This document shows, piece after piece, positions 7,505 through 14,958 of a stretch of 25,335 nt of DNA. A program made the translations under genes and the position numbers. The stretch covers positions 1 through 25,335 of the forward strand of contig JBKHII010000047.1 of NCBI GenBank assembly GCA_046538735.1. Direction: 5' to 3'. This stretch comes from SLST01 sp046538735. Lineage in GTDB: Bacteria > Spirochaetota > Spirochaetia > DSM-27196 > SLST01. Numbering within the stretch: the stretch's first letter is position 1; each line of letters begins with the position of its first letter. The notes beneath the pieces are model-generated. The model made no database searches. It was given only the letters and a program-made list of their open reading frames with translations, and had not been told where the DNA came from.

Positions 7505-8235
7505 GAACCCGTCCCGTCGGAGTCGCCGGCAGGCTGCAATACGAACGGCGGCAACGAGAGGATGCTGTCGCCCCGTATGGTTCGGGTCGGAGAATATCCC
7601 CCCTTCGTGGCTACCTGCTCAACGTGCCGAAACGGCGCGTACGAAGCGTGTTCGACCGTGAAGAGCAGCGCGCCAACGAGCTCCGGCCGATCGCTCCGAG
7701 TCGCATGGGGCCAGAAGCTGAAGTGACCGCGCGTTTCCTCGCGCGTGACGTACGGATTGGGCCAACCGCTATCGGCGGGCGGCGCAACGTCACCGTCCAG
7801 ATGCATCGTCACGATCGCCCCGTACACCGGATCGCCGCTCGGTCCATCAACGACCGTGCCCAGAATCTGCGGGTAGTTGTGGACGTACTCCGCACCGGTC
7901 GCGAGATCGGGCTCCTCGGAGAGACGCGGCGGACGGGGAACCGGTTCGGCCGATCGCCTCCCCTTGACGACCTCGACGCCGCGATTCACGAGAATCATCA
8001 ACTCGATCACGTTCGCGAGCGACCGGTCCTGAGGCTCGTCCTCCAGCTGCTCGAGCGCAAGCCGCAGGAATCCTCGCTCACTCATGACGTACCGGGGAGG
8101 GACCCGATTCAGCACGTAGGCGGCAACGTCGTTCACGAAGTCCCGATCGGTGACGAGGTCCTCATGATCCTCGAGCGCAATCTCGATTGCCCGCAACACC
8201 AAGTCTTCCTGGTAGTTCTTCAGTTCCATTGTCAT
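7501..8235 (-). CDS. ComFB-domain protein fused to a carboxypeptidase-regulatory-like domain
   Basis: Residues 1-90 of this 244-aa protein match ComFB: ELKNYQEDLV at the start and DVAAYVLNRVPPRYVMSERG (36-55). Typical ComFB proteins carry a CxCxxC cluster just before this block; here the aligned positions hold Val28, Asp30 and Phe33, so the metal-binding cysteines are absent. ComFB proteins have been described as cyclic dinucleotide receptors in cyanobacteria, which makes c-di-GMP or c-di-AMP sensing a reasonable guess. Residues about 125-230 (QILGTVVDGPSGDPVYGAIV, GHFSFWP, VEHASYAPFR) look like a transthyretin-like CarboxypepD_reg beta-sandwich. There is no signal peptide. The start is ATG at 8235, matching a leaderless promoter, or ATG at 8229, which has GGAAG six bases upstream. 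The gene is coupled to the DUF3592 gene. Confidence 0.75.
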   Translation of the reverse strand: MTMELKNYQEDLVLRAIEIALEDHEDLVTDRDFVNDVAAYVLNRVPPRYVMSERGFLRLALEQLEDEPQDRSLANVIELMILVNRGVEVVKGRRSAEPVPRPPRLSEEPDLATGAEYVHNYPQILGTVVDGPSGDPVYGAIVTMHLDGDVAPPADSGWPNPYVTREETRGHFSFWPHATRSDRPELVGALLFTVEHASYAPFRHVEQVATKGGYSPTRTIRGDSILSLPPFVLQPAGDSDGTGS

Positions 8236-8240
8236 CTTCC

Positions 8241-8269
8241 AGTATAGTCCGCGCTCGCCGCCTCTTCAG
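8241..8269 (-). promoter_or_regulatory. Promoter of the ComFB-DUF3592 operon, leaderless type
   Basis: On the minus strand CTGAAG (8269-8264) and TATACT (8246-8241) are spaced by exactly 17 bases. The expected transcription start, about seven bases past the -10 box, falls on the ATG at 8235. The -35 box directly abuts that of the divergent LON gene. Confidence 0.5.
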
Positions 8270-8297
8270 TTGTCTCATGCGGCACGCTTCCTAGTAT
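8270..8297 (+). promoter_or_regulatory. Promoter of the LON-domain gene, very short leader
   Basis: TTGTCT (8270-8275) and TAGTAT (8292-8297) are spaced by 16 bases; TATATT at 8295-8300 is an alternative -10. The ATG is at 8310, leaving a leader of about six bases or fewer and no Shine-Dalgarno. Confidence 0.45.
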
Positions 8298-8309
8298 ATT
8301 GCTCCCCGA

Positions 8310-8939
8310 ATGACTCGTTTGCCGCTTTTTCCGCTGCGTCTCGTTCTCTTCCCGAGCGTGCCGCTGCCGCTTCACATATTCGAGGAACGCTATCGGACGA
8401 TGATCGCGCGGTGTCTGCGGGAGGACCTCCCGTTCGGCGTCGTCTATCACCGCGGTTCCGAGCTCAGCGACATCGGGTGCTCGGCAACGGTCACGCAGGT
8501 CGTGAAGCGGTACGACGACGGCCGCATGGACATCGTAGCGGTCGGAAGCGAGCGCTTCGCCATTGACCGGATCGACGATTCTGGGATCTACCTTCAGGCG
8601 GACGTTCGGTTCCTGGACACGGCGCCGGAGGACGGCGAGCACGAATCGCTCCACGAGCACGCCATCTCGGAGCTCCTGAAGTACGGCTACTTCGCAGAGA
8701 TCGAGCTCCACCGAGCGACGCTCAACGAGCTCACGACAAATCAGCTCTCGTACCTCATCGCCGGCGTCGACCTCTTCGGTATGGACACGAAGCAGGAACT
8801 GCTCGAGATCGAGCACGCGCCGACGCGCTTGGTCCGCGCCGTCGCCGCGCTCGAGGGAGTGAATGCCCGTCTCGCCGCAACGGCGCGGATCAAGCGGAAT
8901 CTCGGCGCGGACTTCGACCTGGAGTCTCTCTGGAACTAG
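8310..8939 (+). CDS. LON peptidase substrate-binding (N-terminal) domain protein
   Basis: The 209-aa protein is a stand-alone LON N-terminal domain. It opens with LPLFPLRLVLFPSVPLPLHIFEERYR (residues 4-29), the classic start of this fold, and continues with GVVYHRG, GCSATVTQVVKRYDDGRMDIVAVGSERFAI and a helical C-terminal half. There is no ATPase or protease domain, so it is not a Lon protease. Such proteins are presumed to bind protein substrates or act as adaptors, but their role is not defined. The start is fixed by the family N-terminus; no Shine-Dalgarno precedes it, and a promoter lies within 13 bases. The next gene follows 61 bases downstream on the same strand. Confidence 0.9.
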   Translation: MTRLPLFPLRLVLFPSVPLPLHIFEERYRTMIARCLREDLPFGVVYHRGSELSDIGCSATVTQVVKRYDDGRMDIVAVGSERFAIDRIDDSGIYLQADVRFLDTAPEDGEHESLHEHAISELLKYGYFAEIELHRATLNELTTNQLSYLIAGVDLFGMDTKQELLEIEHAPTRLVRAVAALEGVNARLAATARIKRNLGADFDLESLWN

Positions 8940-8964
8940 GCCGACGGTCACCCGCAAACCCCGA

Positions 8965-8994
8965 CTGCAGCTTCGTCGCGTATTCCGGTATAGT
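8965..8994 (+). promoter_or_regulatory. Possible promoter of the 146-aa unknown gene
   Basis: TATAGT (8989-8994) is a good -10 box only six bases before the GTG start at 9001. The best -35 candidate, CTGCAG at 8965-8970 with an 18-base spacer, is weak. Confidence 0.3.
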
Positions 8995-9000
8995 GAGTAC

Positions 9001-9441
9001 GTGGAGCCGCACGTAGACAAACGCACCCGCGACCAGTCCGCCTTCTTCACCGTCTGGTGGAGCCCGCTCATGCCGCTCACGAAGCGTGTGATCGCGGGCC
9101 GCGTCCCGAGCCTTCCGGGCGTATTCGAGATCTACCGCGACGAAGGCGGGCGCCTCCCCGAGCTCGTTGGGCGAAGCCGCGCCTACTACGGGGGTCTGCG
9201 GAACACCTTCCGCGGCCTGATCGACGAGACCAGTCCCTACCCGCTCAACGGCCGCCCGCTCGACCAACGACTCGCCCACTTCCTGCGCTACGCGGTCGTG
9301 GAATCGCCTGACGACATGGACGACATTCTCTACTTCTTCGCCGCTCGAACCGGCAATGAGGAGGAGTTCGACGATTCGGGCAGGTACGAGTTCATCTACC
9401 TCAAGGAGGAGTTGCTCCGACCGGACGGACGCCCTCGATAG
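9001..9441 (+). CDS. Unknown 146-aa protein, possibly a degenerate GIY-YIG fold
   Basis: I do not recognise this protein with confidence. It is soluble, rich in Arg, Asp and Glu, and has no membrane helix. The stretch PGVFEIYRDEGG followed by LPELVGRSRAYYGGLRNTFRGLID (about residues 39-75) is reminiscent of the GIY...YIG layout of GIY-YIG nucleases, with GVF and LVG in place of the usual triads and arginines nearby; this is a speculative reading. The C-terminal half (LAHFLRYAVVE, DDILYFFAARTGNEEEFDDSGRYEFIYLKEELL) is helical and acidic. GTG at 9001 gives the longest frame not running into the LON gene and lies just after a -10 box. An ATG at 9070 would remove only 23 residues. The gene converges on the phosphofructokinase gene with six bases between them. 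Confidence 0.65.
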   Translation: MEPHVDKRTRDQSAFFTVWWSPLMPLTKRVIAGRVPSLPGVFEIYRDEGGRLPELVGRSRAYYGGLRNTFRGLIDETSPYPLNGRPLDQRLAHFLRYAVVESPDDMDDILYFFAARTGNEEEFDDSGRYEFIYLKEELLRPDGRPR

Positions 9442-9447
9442 CGCGCC

Positions 9448-10572
9448 CTACTCGCCCAGGCACGTTCCAACGAGACGGGCGGCACGAATCCACGGGTGAT
9501 CGGGCGGCACCATGCGCTTCTTCCCCGCGACCTTCTCGATCGGAACCGGCTCGCACCGGTTGCCGCGGACGGCTACCATCACGTTGTACCTGCCCTCCGC
9601 GAGCAACTGGGCGGCCTTCGTTCCAAGCAGCGTGCAGAGCAGCCGATCGCGAGCCGACGGGCTGCCTCCGCGCTGGACGTGCCCGAGCGACGTGACGCGC
9701 GCCTCCGTGCCGGTCAGTTGCTGAATCTCCCTCGCGATGAGGCTCGCCTTCGATTCCTGCACGAGGTGAAAAGGGCGGCCAACCTCGTCGTATTCCACGA
9801 CAACGCGATCGGACTTCTTGCGCTTGTGCCGGCCCTTCGATGCATCCTCGCGCGAGAGCGCGCCCTCGGCGACGGCGATGATGCTGAATCGCTTTCCGGT
9901 CGCACGACGACGATCGAGGTTCTCGGCCACGGCGGCGAGATCGTACGGAATCTCCGGAATCAGGATCACGTCCGCACCGCCGGCGATTCCGGAGCCGAGC
10001 GCAAGCCAGCCGGCGTCGTGCCCCATGATCTCGCAGACGATGATCCGGTGGTGACTCGTCGCTGTGGTATGCAGTCGGTCGATCGCTTCGCTCGCGATCG
10101 ACATCGCGGTATCGAACCCGAAGGTGATGTCGGTCTCCGCAACGTCGTTGTCGATCGTCTTCGGGAGCGTGAGGACGTTGACGCCTGCGGCGGTGTGCAG
10201 ATGGTACGCGTTCTTCTGAGTGCCTCCTCCTCCGAGACAGACGAGGCAATCGATGTCGTGGCGGGTGAGATTGCCGGCGCAGACCTGAGTCATGTCGCGC
10301 TCCTCGCCGTCAAAGCGCATTCGATGCGGACGGTCACGAGCGGTCCCGAGGAGCGTTCCGCCGAGCGTGAGGATGCCGCTGACGTCGCGATCGCCGAGGA
10401 TCGTGTACCGGTCCTCCGCGAGACCACGGAAGCCGTCGTGAAATCCCACCACGCGCATCCCGTACTCGGTTATCGCCGCCTTCGCAACGCCTCGAATCGC
10501 AGCGTTGAGTCCCGGACAGTCACCGCCGCTCGTCAGGATTCCGATGCAGCGGGTCGCGCTCGGTTTAGCCAT
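9448..10572 (-). CDS. 6-phosphofructokinase, mixed-substrate group
   Basis: This 374-aa enzyme phosphorylates fructose 6-phosphate to fructose 1,6-bisphosphate in glycolysis. Visible motifs are GGDCPGLN (16-23), GGGGTQKNA (114-122), the catalytic PKTIDND (137-143), TFGFDTA (150-156), MGHDAGWLA and AEGAL. The phosphoryl donor is ambiguous: Lys138 in PKTIDND is typical of the PPi-type and mixed group, whereas a glycine where PPi enzymes have the second Asp of GGDD argues for ATP. The GGD of the usual GGDG is also Gly here. ATG at 10572 is chosen because the family N-terminus starts there; the frame extends 40 codons upstream into the chemoreceptor gene without family similarity. The gene lies 43 bases after the chemoreceptor on the same strand. 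Confidence 0.9.
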   Translation of the reverse strand: MAKPSATRCIGILTSGGDCPGLNAAIRGVAKAAITEYGMRVVGFHDGFRGLAEDRYTILGDRDVSGILTLGGTLLGTARDRPHRMRFDGEERDMTQVCAGNLTRHDIDCLVCLGGGGTQKNAYHLHTAAGVNVLTLPKTIDNDVAETDITFGFDTAMSIASEAIDRLHTTATSHHRIIVCEIMGHDAGWLALGSGIAGGADVILIPEIPYDLAAVAENLDRRRATGKRFSIIAVAEGALSREDASKGRHKRKKSDRVVVEYDEVGRPFHLVQESKASLIAREIQQLTGTEARVTSLGHVQRGGSPSARDRLLCTLLGTKAAQLLAEGRYNVMVAVRGNRCEPVPIEKVAGKKRMVPPDHPWIRAARLVGTCLGE

Positions 10573-10615
10573 TCCGCGATACCCCCGAAGACCGATCGGC
10601 CCACTCCGCAGCGCG

Positions 10616-11986
10616 TCACTCGGTACGGAAGAACCGGAGGCGCTCGTACACCGACGCAATCTGCTCCTCGTTCCGCTCGCCGATCCGGGCAACCTCGCTC
10701 GTCGCCTGCTGCACCTCTTCTGTGCCGGACGCGATCGAGTGCATCGCTTCCCGAACGCCCGTCGATATGCTCTGGACCGACTCCATTGCGCCCGTGATGT
10801 CGGCGGCGCCTTCTTGCATCTCGCCGGAAGCCGTGCGGATCTGTGCCGTGATGTTCGTGAGACTCTCCATCGCGTTCAGGATCTCGCCGGTTCCCTGCGA
10901 CAACTCCTCCATGCTCTGGACGATCTCGGAGAAGCTGGCGGTCGCCTCCTTCACATCCGAGCTGATGTGCTCGAACGTCTCGCCGGTGGACTTGCTCGCC
11001 GACATCGCCGCGTCGATCTGTTCGACCGTCTGGTTCAGGCCGGTCGAGATCGTGTGCGCGTTCTCGGCAACCGTCTCGGCAAGCCGACGGATCTCGTCCG
11101 CGACGACCGCGAATCCCTTTCCCGCCTCGCCGGCGTGCGCCGCCTCGATCGCGGCGTTCATCGCAAGCATATTCGTCTGGCGCGCGATCTGGTTGATAAG
11201 CTCGATCATCTCGATCATCGAGTCGGTTGACTGACTGACCCGCTGAATGACCTCTTCGGTCTCGGCGACGTACTCGCCACCGGTCTCGGTAACGTTGCGA
11301 AGCGCGCGACTCGTCTGCTCGCGCTCTCGCGCGATCCGCGCGACGTTCTGAACGGAGGCCGCCATCTCCTCGATCGCCGCGCTGCTCTGATTCACGGCCG
11401 TGGATTGGTCCTCGATCAGCCGGGCCACGTTGGTTACCGTCTGAAGGATCTGCTCGATTGCGGCAGTCGCGCTCTGGATTCGATCGTCGAGCTGCGACGA
11501 CTCCGCGTTCGCCTGCGTGATGCCCGCGCCCATGTGACCGACCGCTTCACCTGCCGCCTTCGCCTGCTCCGAGAGCGACCTGCCCAACTCAACACTCGCC
11601 TCCGAGCCGTCCTTGAGGGCTCTCACAAGCTCGTGCAATCGGTGAGTGGTCGTGACCAGCTCCGCATGGACGCCGGTGTCGCCACGCCTCGTGTCGCGCG
11701 TCACGCCGTACGCGTGCGTGAGATCGCCTTCCCGCAATGCCTTCGCCAGTCGTTCAACCGACGCGGGATCGGCGCCCCATCGTGAGCGGGCGCGCTGGTA
11801 GAGCAGAAGCGGCAGGAGGGCGAGGCACAGGAGCAGAAAGAGCGCCGCACCGAGAGAAACGGTGCGCAGGAGAGGAGTCTCGGGAGCGGATGCGAACACG
11901 GCAGCGGCAGACGCCAGCGCGATCAAGAGGACGATCACGACGGGACCAAGCCACGCCCTCCCCCGGGACTGGTGAACATTCTTCAT
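10616..11986 (-). CDS. Methyl-accepting chemotaxis protein without a periplasmic sensor domain
   Basis: The 456-aa protein has two membrane helices (about 12-32 and 43-63) joined by only about ten residues, so nothing substantial projects outside. A short HAMP-like stretch (GADPASVERLAKALREGDLTHA) follows, then a long coiled coil. The conserved hairpin tip, about residues 263-303 (NQIARQTNMLAMNAAIEAAHAGEAGKGF, then VVADEIRRLAE), binds CheA and CheW. Heptads continue to the C-terminus; there is no CheR-tethering pentapeptide. It should signal to the flagellar motor from the inner membrane and sense a membrane-state, energy or cytoplasmic cue, or rely on a partner. ATG at 11986 follows a near-consensus promoter by eight bases and has no Shine-Dalgarno; the codon before it is an in-frame TTG. 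Confidence 0.95.
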   Translation of the reverse strand: MKNVHQSRGRAWLGPVVIVLLIALASAAAVFASAPETPLLRTVSLGAALFLLLCLALLPLLLYQRARSRWGADPASVERLAKALREGDLTHAYGVTRDTRRGDTGVHAELVTTTHRLHELVRALKDGSEASVELGRSLSEQAKAAGEAVGHMGAGITQANAESSQLDDRIQSATAAIEQILQTVTNVARLIEDQSTAVNQSSAAIEEMAASVQNVARIAREREQTSRALRNVTETGGEYVAETEEVIQRVSQSTDSMIEMIELINQIARQTNMLAMNAAIEAAHAGEAGKGFAVVADEIRRLAETVAENAHTISTGLNQTVEQIDAAMSASKSTGETFEHISSDVKEATASFSEIVQSMEELSQGTGEILNAMESLTNITAQIRTASGEMQEGAADITGAMESVQSISTGVREAMHSIASGTEEVQQATSEVARIGERNEEQIASVYERLRFFRTE

Positions 11987-11994
11987 CAATGACG

Positions 11995-12023
11995 ATAATA
12001 GAGCACCGGTATGGCGGTGTAAA
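11995..12023 (-). promoter_or_regulatory. Strong sigma70-like promoter of the chemoreceptor gene, leaderless type
   Basis: On the minus strand TTTACA (12023-12018) and TATTAT (12000-11995) each match consensus at five of six bases and are spaced by exactly 17. The ATG lies eight bases past the -10 box, where transcription would start. The spacer carries an inverted repeat, CACCG and CGGTG (12004-12008 and 12015-12019), that could be an operator. Confidence 0.65.
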
Positions 12024-12038
12024 GGAGATTTCCCGCTC

Positions 12039-12089
12039 GACTACTCCGCGGGGTAGCCGTAGTCGGCGGGCTCGCGCCGGGAACCGACT
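12039..12089. other. Overlapping inverted repeats in the 183-bp gap before the chemoreceptor gene
   Basis: GACTAC (12039-12044) pairs with GTAGTC (12059-12064), and AGTCGG (12061-12066) pairs with CCGACT (12084-12089). The stems share 12061-12064, so they exclude each other. The second stem encloses further GC pairing. On the minus strand the segment lies after the THUMP methyltransferase stop and before the chemoreceptor promoter, so it is most likely the 3' end of the dus-pcm-THUMP transcript. No T-run follows. I see no gene in 12024-12169. Confidence 0.45.
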
Positions 12090-12169
12090 TGCAAACCACC
12101 TTGCCCCGGCGTTCGCAGTTCGCGCAAAGATACCCATAGATGGCAGACTTGTTCGCCTTCTTGCCGCGG

Positions 12170-13330
12170 TCAATCGGGCGCCGTCCCGCCGTCGAACGCC
12201 GAGCCCTCGACCACCGGACCCTCGAGCGCGGTCCGCCGCAGGACGAAGAGCGCAGCGTACACCCCTCCCATCTCAACGATCCGAACGTGCCGCATCGCGA
12301 ACTCAGGAGACGCCTGCAGCACCTTGTTGAACACCCCGCGGCGCTTGCCCACGAGCAACGCAAGCGTTCCGCCCGGGCGCATCACCCTCGCGGCCGAGCG
12401 CAGGAACCCCCCGTAGAGCGTGCGGAAGTTCGACCCGCGACCGAGTCGGATCCCGAAGGGCGGGTTCGTCACGATGAAGTCGAGCGAGCGCTCGGGAAGC
12501 TGTTCGTCGAGCGTACGGGCGTCCATCTCCGAGACGCCCACGCCGGGCAGTCCCGCCGCATCCAGGTTCGCTCGAGCGCCGCGAACCGCTCTCGGGTCCC
12601 GATCGCTGCCCGAGAGCGGCGGCAGCGCGGGAACGCCTTCACGCACGTGCGCTCCGTCGCGAACGACTCCGGCAGCCTCAAGCAGGATCGTTCCCGAGCC
12701 GCAGAACGGGTCGTGCAGCGAACCGGGCCGCTCGGTGTAGCCGCTCAAGACGAGCATTCCGTACGCAATCGGCGTCCGAAGCGTCACGCGCGGATGGTAG
12801 ACCCAGCGGTAGCGACGGTCGAGTCCCTTTCGTCCCGTGAGTTGGTATCCGCAGAAGGCGCGCTTACCCATAACGTCGATCTTAACATGCAGATCATACT
12901 GCTCCAGATCGACGGCAGTTCCGTAGCGCTCCTGGAGCACGGCGCCCACGCTCCGCTCCACCTCCGGACTCTGAAAGGCATGCGTACCGCTTCTTGTACA
13001 GCTCACGCGAAAGCTCTCCGCGGCGGGCATCTCGAGGAAGTCCACGCGTCGAACGCCGTCCAGAAGCGATGCCGGCTCCCGTCCGTCCCACTCGATCTCG
13101 GCGATGTGCACCGTGACGTGGAACAGCGAACGAGCGCTCCGCAGCGGATCGGCGCGGAGGAAGGCACGCACCGACTCCTCCGGCGGCAGCGTCCAGCCCA
13201 CGATGCCCGCCATCCCAAACGCCTCCGCGTCCTCCGAGCCGATCGAATAGCCGGCGGCTTGGAGCAGTCGCGTCCCCTCGCGCAGGGCCACGTCCTCGAT
13301 GCCGGGAGCCGTCGTCGCCCTAATCGTCAT
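12170..13330 (-). CDS. THUMP-domain class I RNA methyltransferase (N2-guanine type)
   Basis: The 386-aa protein has an N-terminal THUMP-like RNA-binding region and a C-terminal Rossmann methyltransferase domain. It carries DPFCGSGT (207-214), the SAM-binding and family-specific block, and the catalytic TNPPFG (288-293), the (N/D)PP(F/Y) motif of enzymes that methylate exocyclic amino groups. The layout fits TrmN/Trm14-like tRNA and RlmL-like 23S rRNA guanine-N2 methyltransferases; the exact target is not settled. The ATG at 13330 overlaps the end of pcm by 11 bases; a GTG at 13336 in the same frame is an alternative. The overlap implies translational coupling. It is the last gene of a dus-pcm-THUMP unit. 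Confidence 0.85.
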   Translation of the reverse strand: MTIRATTAPGIEDVALREGTRLLQAAGYSIGSEDAEAFGMAGIVGWTLPPEESVRAFLRADPLRSARSLFHVTVHIAEIEWDGREPASLLDGVRRVDFLEMPAAESFRVSCTRSGTHAFQSPEVERSVGAVLQERYGTAVDLEQYDLHVKIDVMGKRAFCGYQLTGRKGLDRRYRWVYHPRVTLRTPIAYGMLVLSGYTERPGSLHDPFCGSGTILLEAAGVVRDGAHVREGVPALPPLSGSDRDPRAVRGARANLDAAGLPGVGVSEMDARTLDEQLPERSLDFIVTNPPFGIRLGRGSNFRTLYGGFLRSAARVMRPGGTLALLVGKRRGVFNKVLQASPEFAMRHVRIVEMGGVYAALFVLRRTALEGPVVEGSAFDGGTAPD

Positions 13331-13943
13331 GGCCACCGGTGAGAGGGACGAAACGCACCGGGATGAGGATCTCCTGCCTCACGCGTCCCTGCGATCCGGA
13401 CCGGACGAGCACGAGCTCCTGCGCTCCTCCGACCGGTCCCACGGGAACGATCATCCGACCCTCGGGCGCGAGCTGCGACACCAGCGCCGGCGGCACGCGC
13501 TCCGCGGCGGCCGTGACCATGATCGCGTTGAACGGCGCCTCCTCCGGCCATCCGTCGCGACCGTTGCCCACCCGAGTCCGAACATTGGTGTAGCCAAGAT
13601 CGTCCAGGATCGCCCGCGCCCGTTCGGCAAGTTCGGGGAGAATCTCGATCGAGTAGACGTGGTTGCTGAGCTCGGCGAGCACGGCCGTCTGGTAGCCGCT
13701 TCCCGTACCCACCTCGAGGACGCGCTCGTTTGGTCGCAGATCGAGCGCCTGCGTCATGTAGCCCACGACGAACGGCTGGGAAATGGTCTGACCCGAGCCG
13801 ATCGAGAGCGGCCGGTTGGCAAAGGCGCTCGCGCGCTCCCCCTCCGGGACGAAACGATCCCGAGGAACCCTCCGCAACGCCTCAAGCACCCGGGAGCTCG
13901 TGATTCCTTGTTCGGCAAGATAGTCGAGGCTCACAACTTTCAT
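13320..13943 (-). CDS. pcm: Protein-L-isoaspartate O-methyltransferase
   Basis: This 207-aa cytosolic enzyme transfers a methyl group from SAM to L-isoaspartyl residues in damaged proteins, starting their repair. Diagnostic motifs are RVPRDRFVPE (25-34), SIGSGQTISQP (47-57), VGYMTQAL (60-67) and the SAM motif VLEVGTGSGYQTAVLAE (75-91). The open frame extends to 14018, but ATG at 13943 gives the normal family length and N-terminus and lies 19 bases after the dus stop codon. The 3' end overlaps the THUMP methyltransferase start. No obvious Shine-Dalgarno is present, so reinitiation after dus is likely. Confidence 0.95.
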   Translation of the reverse strand: MKVVSLDYLAEQGITSSRVLEALRRVPRDRFVPEGERASAFANRPLSIGSGQTISQPFVVGYMTQALDLRPNERVLEVGTGSGYQTAVLAELSNHVYSIEILPELAERARAILDDLGYTNVRTRVGNGRDGWPEEAPFNAIMVTAAAERVPPALVSQLAPEGRMIVPVGPVGGAQELVLVRSGSQGRVRQEILIPVRFVPLTGGHDD

Positions 13944-13962
13944 AGTACCACACCTGCTCGGC

Positions 13963-14952
13963 TTACGGCTCGCGCCGCTCGTCGGAAAGCAGATCGGCGA
14001 CCACGCGCTCGGCAGCATCGTAGTCGTGCGTCGCGTTCAGCTCGGACCGGAGCTCTTCCGCGCCGGGGAAGCCGGCGACATACACCTTGTAGAACTTCTT
14101 CAGGATCTCGTAGTTGCGCGTGTCGCCCCACACCGATCGGTAGAGGCGAAGGTGACGAAGGAGCAGCTCAACCTTCTCGTGCGCCGGCGCCGACCCGAAT
14201 CGCCCGGCTCGGCCGTTCGCGCTGAAGACGTAGGGATCGGCGAAGACACCGCGGCCGACCATCACACCGTCGAGCCCGTAGCGTTTCGATCGCTCGCGGA
14301 TCTCGGCGCGACTCGTCACGTCGCCGTTGCCGAGCACCGCCGTTTCCACGCCGAGATCGCGCCCGATCGCCGCTGCGCGCGCGATCTCGTCCCAGTCCAC
14401 CGGCCCTTCGCTCTCCTGCTCCGCGCACCGCCCATGAACCGTCAGCGCGTCCAGCCGCTGCTCGAGGAGGTGCCCGATCCACTGCTCGGTTCGCGGGGCC
14501 GCATAGCCGATCCGGGTCTTCACGCCGACAGGCAGTCCCCTCGCGCCCTCCCGCGCCGCCGCGATGAGCTCCGCGGCGAGCTTCGGCTGCAGGATGAGCG
14601 CCGAGCACGCACCCTTCTTGCGAATCTTGCGGACCGGGCACCCCATGTTGATGTCGATCCCGTCAAAGCCCATCTCCGCGAGCCTGCCCGCCGCGCGACG
14701 GTACGCCTCCGGGTCGGTCCCCCAGATCTGCACGATCAACGGCCGCTCCTCCGGAGTGAACACGAGTCTCGGCGTCACCCCGGGACGGTTCCTGCGCGGA
14801 GCGAGCACAACGTCGGTATGGATGAACTCGGTGAAGAAGACGTCCGGCCGGCCGCATCCGGCGATGATCCGGCGAAACACGGTGTCGGTAACGTCCTCCA
14901 TCGGTGCGAGCGCGTGGATTGGTCGGGGCAGGCGGCGCCAGAGGGTGGTCAC
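13963..14952 (-). CDS. dus: tRNA-dihydrouridine synthase
   Basis: The 329-aa FMN enzyme reduces specific uridines in tRNA to dihydrouridine using NAD(P)H. The TIM-barrel motifs are all present: LAPMEDVTD (15-23), NMGCPVRKIRKKG (102-114) with Cys105 as the presumed proton donor, GVKTRIG, LTVHGRCAEQ, GNGDV and GVMVGRGVFADP. A C-terminal helical domain completes the protein. The exact Dus class is not clear. The start is GTG at 14952, six bases past a -10 box with no Shine-Dalgarno; the family N-terminus (PIHALAPMEDVTD) begins only about ten residues later, so an alternative start has little room. It is the first gene of the dus-pcm-THUMP unit and diverges from the ABC exporter operon. Confidence 0.93.
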   Translation of the reverse strand: MTTLWRRLPRPIHALAPMEDVTDTVFRRIIAGCGRPDVFFTEFIHTDVVLAPRRNRPGVTPRLVFTPEERPLIVQIWGTDPEAYRRAAGRLAEMGFDGIDINMGCPVRKIRKKGACSALILQPKLAAELIAAAREGARGLPVGVKTRIGYAAPRTEQWIGHLLEQRLDALTVHGRCAEQESEGPVDWDEIARAAAIGRDLGVETAVLGNGDVTSRAEIRERSKRYGLDGVMVGRGVFADPYVFSANGRAGRFGSAPAHEKVELLLRHLRLYRSVWGDTRNYEILKKFYKVYVAGFPGAEELRSELNATHDYDAAERVVADLLSDERREP

Positions 14953-14958
14953 GCTGTG

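Noticed and set aside
9496..10797. A 433-codon plus-strand open frame opposite the phosphofructokinase
   Set aside because: Antisense shadow of a conserved enzyme; low-complexity Arg-rich product.
12024..12169. Possible tRNA, riboswitch or other structured RNA in the 183-bp gap
   Set aside because: I found no tRNA cloverleaf, no SRP, 6S or tmRNA core and no known riboswitch consensus; only the overlapping stems remain.
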